Assembly: GCF_018873765.1 (NCBI RefSeq)
Contig: NC_057916.1
Location: forward strand, 10,372,001 to 10,436,000
Direction of reading: 5' to 3'
Length of the DNA: 64,000 nucleotides
Source: Telopea speciosissima
Taxonomy: Eukaryota; Streptophyta; Magnoliopsida; Proteales; Proteaceae
The position numbers and the translations under genes are program-made. How positions within the stretch are numbered: position 1 is the stretch's first letter; every line of letters begins with the position of its first letter. The notes under the pieces are model-generated. The model searched no databases. It had not been told where the DNA came from and worked only from the letters and a program-made list of their open reading frames with translations. Shown here in pieces: positions 58,511 to 64,000 of the stretch.

Positions 58511-60384
58511 TTAGTAAACGGTCTTGAATGGCTTGTACACCTTGAGATCCAGCACAACCCCTGCAATTGAACCAGCAGCAGCAGCAATGGAGACGATGAG
58601 ACAAGCAAAGCTAAGGAGTTGCAGGCAAATCCATTGTGAACTCCACTTGGGTATCTTCTTCTGAGCCACATACATCTCAATTGGAAAGTATACGGTGAGT
58701 GGCCAAAACCCAAAAGCTCCAAGGATTCCGACTACGTCATTGAAGAAGGGAAGTAGCATAGAAATAACTGTGGTTGTGATAACGAACAGAGTCCTCCACA
58801 TCATTCTGAAGAGGTTCAGGTTGAAAGGTCTGAAACCTGGAATTGGTACTTTAATATCTTTTGTGATGAATTTGCTCTGGGGCCACTTGTTTGCTGCCCA
58901 TTTCTCGATGAAGGCGAACAGGGGTTGGCAAAAGACCTGGTAAGCTCCGACCAGGTGGATTACAATGGCGGCATTAGCTATGTCCAGAAGCCAATATGGG
59001 TTAAAGAATCCGAAACCCGTGAGGAGGTTTCCAGGTGCTAAGTCACCGAACGCTGCATAACCCATGCAGCCGCAGAGCATGTAGAACAGAGTCGTCACCA
59101 CAACGCTCACAAGGGTTGCTTTCTTCATCGTCTTGGCTTCCGATGGTGGGGATTTGATTGTGTCTTGGATTTCAATTAGAATAACCGAGTAAGAGTAAGC
59201 GAAAGCGATGTCTCCCAGAGCTTGGAAACTTCTCCATATCTTCTGAGTCTCAGATACTGCGCCGATGCTTATCCCGGTGAGGCTTCCCCTGAATTTCCCA
59301 GTCTCTGGTTGCAGAGAAAGAAACGGCTTTAGTTGGGTTTCACTGAAATTAAAGTAATTGAACCTGTAGAAGCAGGGAAAGGAAAGGTTTTTAAAGAATC
59401 AAAATTCAAACCTGCAACTTTGGCGATTCCAAGCGCAAGACCAATTGTAGAGTAAGTGAAGGACATAACAGCTGCAACAATGGAGAGCCACCATATCTGA
59501 TCGAAGTCTGGGATCTGGGAGAAGAGAATCTCAGCAACTCCGAACATGATCATGTATGGGTAGCTAGATACAAGACATGGGCTATTATCTCCTTTCTCAT
59601 GGAAGCAATTGGATCGCTTAATTGCCCTGTTATTTGCAGCCCAACAAAGAAGAGAAACATTAAACCACAGATTTTTGGAAAAAAAAACATAAGAAATGAG
59701 AAAAAAGAGACCATTTTGTTTCAAATTCAACTCACGTCATGCTTATAGATGCTGCGATAGTGTATCCGATAGCGACACCGAAAAGGTTCAAGTACTGAAT
59801 AACACCACAAATCTTGACCTTAACTCCACCTGAGAAAGAAAAAAATTAAAAAGAGAGAACTTTTCAGAAGATCAGAAAAGCACCCAATTAGATTGGGAAA
59901 GTGGAAGAATCAAGAATAATTACCGAGGTTGGATCGAACAGCATCCATGTAAGTGTAATTTCGCTTGCCCGAATCTGGACTGCCAGACCTATAACAATCG
60001 GCGAGGAGGGACGAAGTGTAGTAAATCACAAAGGAGAAGAGGAACATCACAGCAGGACCAGCAATCCATCCCAACTGTGCTATGGCCCATGCCAAAGAAA
60101 GCACACCAGAGCCTATCACAGCTGTTATGATATGGGCACTTGCAGTCCATACAGTTCCTGTTTCATAGGAAAAGCAAACTCTTCTAAGCAATTAACAAAA
60201 CAGTTAAGCAAAGCAACAAAACTCTCTGTGAGAAATGTGAAGTTCTTCACAAAGTACCTGTTCTCTTGAGACGGCCATCGTCATCGAAACATTTCGAGCC
60301 ACCTTGAGGAAGCCCGTCTATGGAGAGACCAGAAACTTGTTGGTTTAGCTGGTGATGGTTCTTGGTGGCAGCGTTCTCCCCCAT
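58511..60384 (-). CDS. amino acid permease, AAP3-like, five exons
   Basis: Proton-coupled amino acid importer of the plasma membrane (Aa_trans family). Minus-strand exons: 60384-60258, 60157-59924, 59829-59736, 59626-59412, 59304-58511; all introns GT-AG with agreeing phases, 487 residues plus stop, the family's usual length. Starts MGENAATKNHHQL. The first membrane segment follows GRLKRTGTVWTASAHIITAV. Family signatures are intact: GSGVLSLAWAIAQLGWIAGP, CYRSG, GKRNYTYMDAVRSNLGG, AIKRSNCFH, PSEAKTMKKATL, GYAAFGDLAPGNLLTGFGF, GAYQVFCQPLFAFIEKW and the end LDLKVYKPFKTVY. By memory the closest Arabidopsis member is AAP3, with AAP2/4/5 next. About 11 membrane segments are expected. No damage seen. 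Confidence 0.95.
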
Positions 60385-61080
60385 CTTTGAAAGAGACCAA
60401 CACAGAGAGTAGCTTTTTGTGAGGGAAAGATTGAAAAAAAAAAAAAACTGGGCTTGTTCTTTTAGTTTATTAAATGGAGTTGCAGACTCTGTTTAAAACG
60501 TAATATGTTAAGAAAGAGCATGAAATGGATGAAGGGTGAAGTTGGTAGAGAAGAGCAAAAGAGAGGTGAGAGAGAGAGAGAGGGGCCGGTTTCTACTTCG
60601 GTTCACCTATTTTGAGTTCCTATCTCACTGACATGACACACCACCCAAGTGATTGACAAAAACCCAAAACAATTCTGAAGTTTGGGCAAGGTGGGTATGC
60701 CTTAGTTATGTTTCATTACCTACCCCAAACACGCAGCAAACAAAAAACAGAGCCTAATAATTGCAGAGAAAGAAATAGAAGGAAAAAGAGTAATTGAGGA
60801 CTGGGGAGACGGAGAGGGAGAGGGAGTCTCTGCACTTGCCCAAAGAAAGAAGCAAAGATACTTAATTTGATAATCTCAAGGAGAGGTAGAGGGGTATATA
60901 TAATACAAACTCTGGTAGTCTGGTGCAGAAAAAGCTAGAGAGAGAGAGAGGTGCACGTGGCCAAAGACCCCAGACAGAGTTGTCAACGACCGACCCCTTG
61001 CCTTTTTCAAATAACCATCAACACCTATGAGTCAATGATCTCATGAGATCTCTCTCTCTCTCTCTCTCACTGTGTCTTCA
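60385..61080 (-). promoter_or_regulatory. upstream region of the amino acid permease
   Basis: GA/CT-rich leader-like DNA with several short (GA)n runs (60570-60583, 60940-60952, 61051-61068). A TATATATA stretch at about 60893-60903 could be the TATA box on the minus strand, which would give a leader of roughly 450-480 bp. Inferred from composition only. Confidence 0.35.
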
Positions 61081-62519
61081 TAAGAGCCCCACAAGGCCAC
61101 AATCTTCCCTACCCTTAAGGCCCTGATCTCACCTTCACCTCTTTTTTGCAAAACCAAACAAGTAATTGTGAGTTTTTATGACAAAAAGACAAAGCTGTAA
61201 CACAAAAATTAAAAGTTCTCCTTATTGCTTGCTTCATCAACAAGAGCCAAACAAAACCCATCTCTTACAAAATTGAATAATAAAGCTTTTCAATGCCCCT
61301 TGGCCATACCGTCATTATTTCGGCTCTCCCCTCTTCTTTGATGAAAATTATAAAGCTTCTATCTTCCAAAACAGAGGAAAAGCATAAGAACAGATGAAGA
61401 GGAGAGTTGATACCAAAGAGGGGTTATATGAGAATGCTGCATGTCCCTCTGATTCACTTAAGCTTATATAGAGAACTGAGGAGCATAAGCAACAGCCCAA
61501 AGATAACTTTTCCAGTTTCCCCCTCATCTCACGTGTGTGGCTTCCCCTCCATCCTTCCTGAAAGTAGAATATGGTTCTCTTTGTACTTCCAATCCTAGTA
61601 TCATATTGGGTGTACAAAGCAATTGAAAGAACACCAATGGAATAGTGATTGGGTCATTACCTCTAAATGTGTCCCACTATTGTGATATTAAAATCCTAGC
61701 ATGGTATGAGCACTCACTCAACCCTTTTATGACTAAACCAGAAGTCACTACCATCTATAGTTGGACATACAGTATCTAATTCCCTCTTTAGCTCCCAAGG
61801 ACCGAGGAATGAATGAATGATGAATGAAGTGGTGAACAAAGGGCTCTTCGATGTACGTACTCTTGGTATCTTGGAGGTTTGAATTTTTTTTAATCAAGAG
61901 GAATGTACACGTGGTTGAACCAGAAACACACATTATTGGGATTTAATTATAAAGAAACCCATTAGCTTAGTGTTAAAACCACTTTAGCAAGTGGAGATTA
62001 TTTTATATGAAACAGTGACTGATAGGGGGATTTGGTTTGTTTAATATAATCTTTGATTACTGAAGGAAGGAAAGTTCTCAGCCGTCCATATTTGTTCAAG
62101 GAATTAACAGAATAAACTACCTGAGTTTGAGCTATAATCATCTCATTAAGTGGAGGGTCTGTTAAAAATAAGTGAATAAAGAGGGGAGAGGGGTGGAACA
62201 CAGTTGGAATACCACTTGATGATGAGTACTCCATGTAGGATCAGCAACAGGAATTAACAGAAGAACCTCATGGCATTAGTTGCTTACTGCTAATAACAGT
62301 TTAGTATATAAGTTAATTTGGAAGACAGTCTGTATATCACAATTTAGCCTCTTTCCATAAACTAGTGTTCAACAAATAATTTTACCTACCAAGTGGAATC
62401 ATCCTTTGCAAGTTGGTTTGCCTAATCACTCATTAACTCAAATCCAACTGAACCCCCCCCCCCCCTCCCCTTCTTTTTTAGATACTAACTGACCCAGTTT
62501 GAACCAGATCAGGTCCATA
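61081..62519. other. intergenic DNA, no gene seen
   Basis: AT-rich, with a C run near 62454-62465. Short open frames have no recognisable content. Confidence 0.4.
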
Positions 62520-63290
62520 TTTTCCAACCCTCTGCAGGGTAACCCAATCCAAATCATTCTGCTATTGACAGAAGAACCTGGCAGGAAGCTCTCTTCTTAT
62601 GGAAGCATTCATCATTAAGGACAAAGAATAGTACCATTAGAACTGATAATCAGTTTCATTGTTTATCGATCCTTCATCGGGTAGAGATATCAATAGGTTT
62701 GAGGGTCCTGCAGCATAACAGGTAAGATCCTAAACAGTTACTAAGATCTACATACCAACCCACAACATGTAAATAAATAAAGAAGGAAGATTAAGAAGAA
62801 GTTAAGAGGGGGTGAGTGTGTAATTGCAAGTTGATACCAGTAGTATTTAATACATTAAGGACCTGTTTGGTTAGTCTTAGAGGTTTGCTTGAAGAAGAAA
62901 ATCAATTTGATCAACCCTCTGCAAAGCAACCCAATGCAAAACATTTTGTAATTGACAGAAGACCTATCCAGCTCTCTCTTACTGGTTTAGAGTTGAGTGG
63001 ATGAAGAATAATGTTTAGACAATGGAAACATTGTTTCATTAAGGACAAATAATTGTACAATTAGTACTAAAATAGATTGGTGTGGGTCCTGCAGCATTAT
63101 AGGTAAGATTCACAATCCATCATTAAGATCTAAAGATCAACCAACAACATATAAATCTATATAAATTAAGAAGGAAGATAAAGGGAGTGAGTGTGTATTT
63201 GCAAGTTGAAACAAGTAGTGAATACATAAAGGATCTGTTTGCTTACTTTGATGTTTGTTTAAAGAAGAAAATCAAATTGATTAGAAAAAA
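62520..63290. repeat. diverged tandem duplication of about 380 bp
   Basis: The stretch 62520-62905 (from CAACCCTCTGCAGGGTAACC to AGGACCTGTTTGG and AAGAAGAAAATCAA) is repeated at about 62906-63290 in the same order: CAACCCTCTGCAAAGCAACC, ATTGACAGAAGA, GGGTCCTGCAGCAT, GTGAGTGTGTA, TTGCAAGTTGA. Identity looks around 75-80% with indels, judged by eye. Confidence 0.75.
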
Positions 63291-64000
63291 CAGTCAAAAG
63301 ATATTCTTAAGATAGAGCATTGAGCTGAAATGTTTGAATAAGTGAACTTGAGAGTGTAAAGAGATGACCCTTTATCTTTTCTTTTCCCTTAAAAGTCTTT
63401 AGGATAGAAGAAAAAACCATTAGCTATTGCTTCCATATGAACAAGTGGGATGACTATTTATGCCTTCTGCATTGCCTTTTAGGTGGGCTTCTTTCCACAC
63501 ACCTGATTCGACCCACCAGTGTTTAAAAGACTTAAATAAACAAAAAAAAAAAAAAAATCTGAAATGGGGTTCTTAAATCTTTAACTTTCTCATCATTACC
63601 TCTTAAAACATATCCAATCCTCATCCAAAGAATTTCATGGTTTCATTAATTTTTTTCCACTTGCAACATTTTATTTCTCATTCTGAAAGACAAAAAAGGA
63701 AATATATGACTTGCAGGGCAAGCTCTTCTATTTCTCTGTTCTGCTTGTCCTTAACTACTATTTGAGTTGATGTTCCATTGTCTTTAATCCCAATAATGCC
63801 TATGCCCATGGACCATCTGCTTCCCATAAAACTTCCCCACATGATTCAATGTACCAAACCTTGAATGTCAACCCAAGTTATGATGGGTTATGTGCCTCTA
63901 TGGACCACCAAAGATGTACATAAATCAGATTGTTAGAACAGTTTTAATAAGTAGGTATCAGAAAGGAAAAACACCTCTAAAATCAAATTAGTAAGCTTAA

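Noticed and set aside
58224..58722. minus-strand open frames overlapping the permease end
   Set aside because: Frame shadows and 3' UTR; the permease frame has the conserved protein.

Overview
This window is nuclear DNA of a flowering plant, most likely a eudicot. The genes have plant-specific families (UVR8, an SPARK-type receptor kinase, an auxilin-like J protein, an AAP amino acid permease), GT/GC-AG introns, AT-rich intergenic DNA, and Copia, LINE, hAT, Mutator-like and Au-SINE repeats. I cannot name the species. It is not prokaryotic and I see no operon, CRISPR array or phage.

Layout. 1-1240: 5' end of a Copia retrotransposon on the minus strand (LTR, primer site, start of gag with an in-frame stop). 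1927-13883 (+): the last seven exons of a UV-B receptor gene (UVR8), whose first exons lie left of the window. Its introns are swollen by hAT, PIF/Harbinger, Mutator-like and Copia insertions. Two frame breaks lie in the 3' exons. 14476-14647: a foldback MITE. 15291-17222 (-): an intact intronless receptor-like kinase close to At1g11050. 17528-28600: repeat-rich spacer with a cluster of foldback MITEs, hAT derivatives, a LINE remnant and an Au SINE. 29198-47781 (+): a complete eight-exon auxilin-related gene (991 codons). Its last intron is 8.2 kb and holds a SINE, a LINE end, a non-autonomous LTR retrotransposon and MITEs. 47782-58200: gene-poor DNA with a LINE inserted in a hAT derivative. 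58511-60384 (-): a complete five-exon amino acid permease close to AAP3. 60385-64000: its upstream region and a diverged tandem duplication.

The four genes do not form a pathway: UV-B photoreception, cell-surface signalling, clathrin uncoating and amino acid import. The most informative content is the layered repeat history, with at least five nested insertions and many target-site duplications readable by eye, and the damaged C-terminal part of UVR8. I found no convincing new biological system. The nearest thing to a novel element is a family of about 165-178 bp foldback elements with 9-bp target duplications, present in eight copies.
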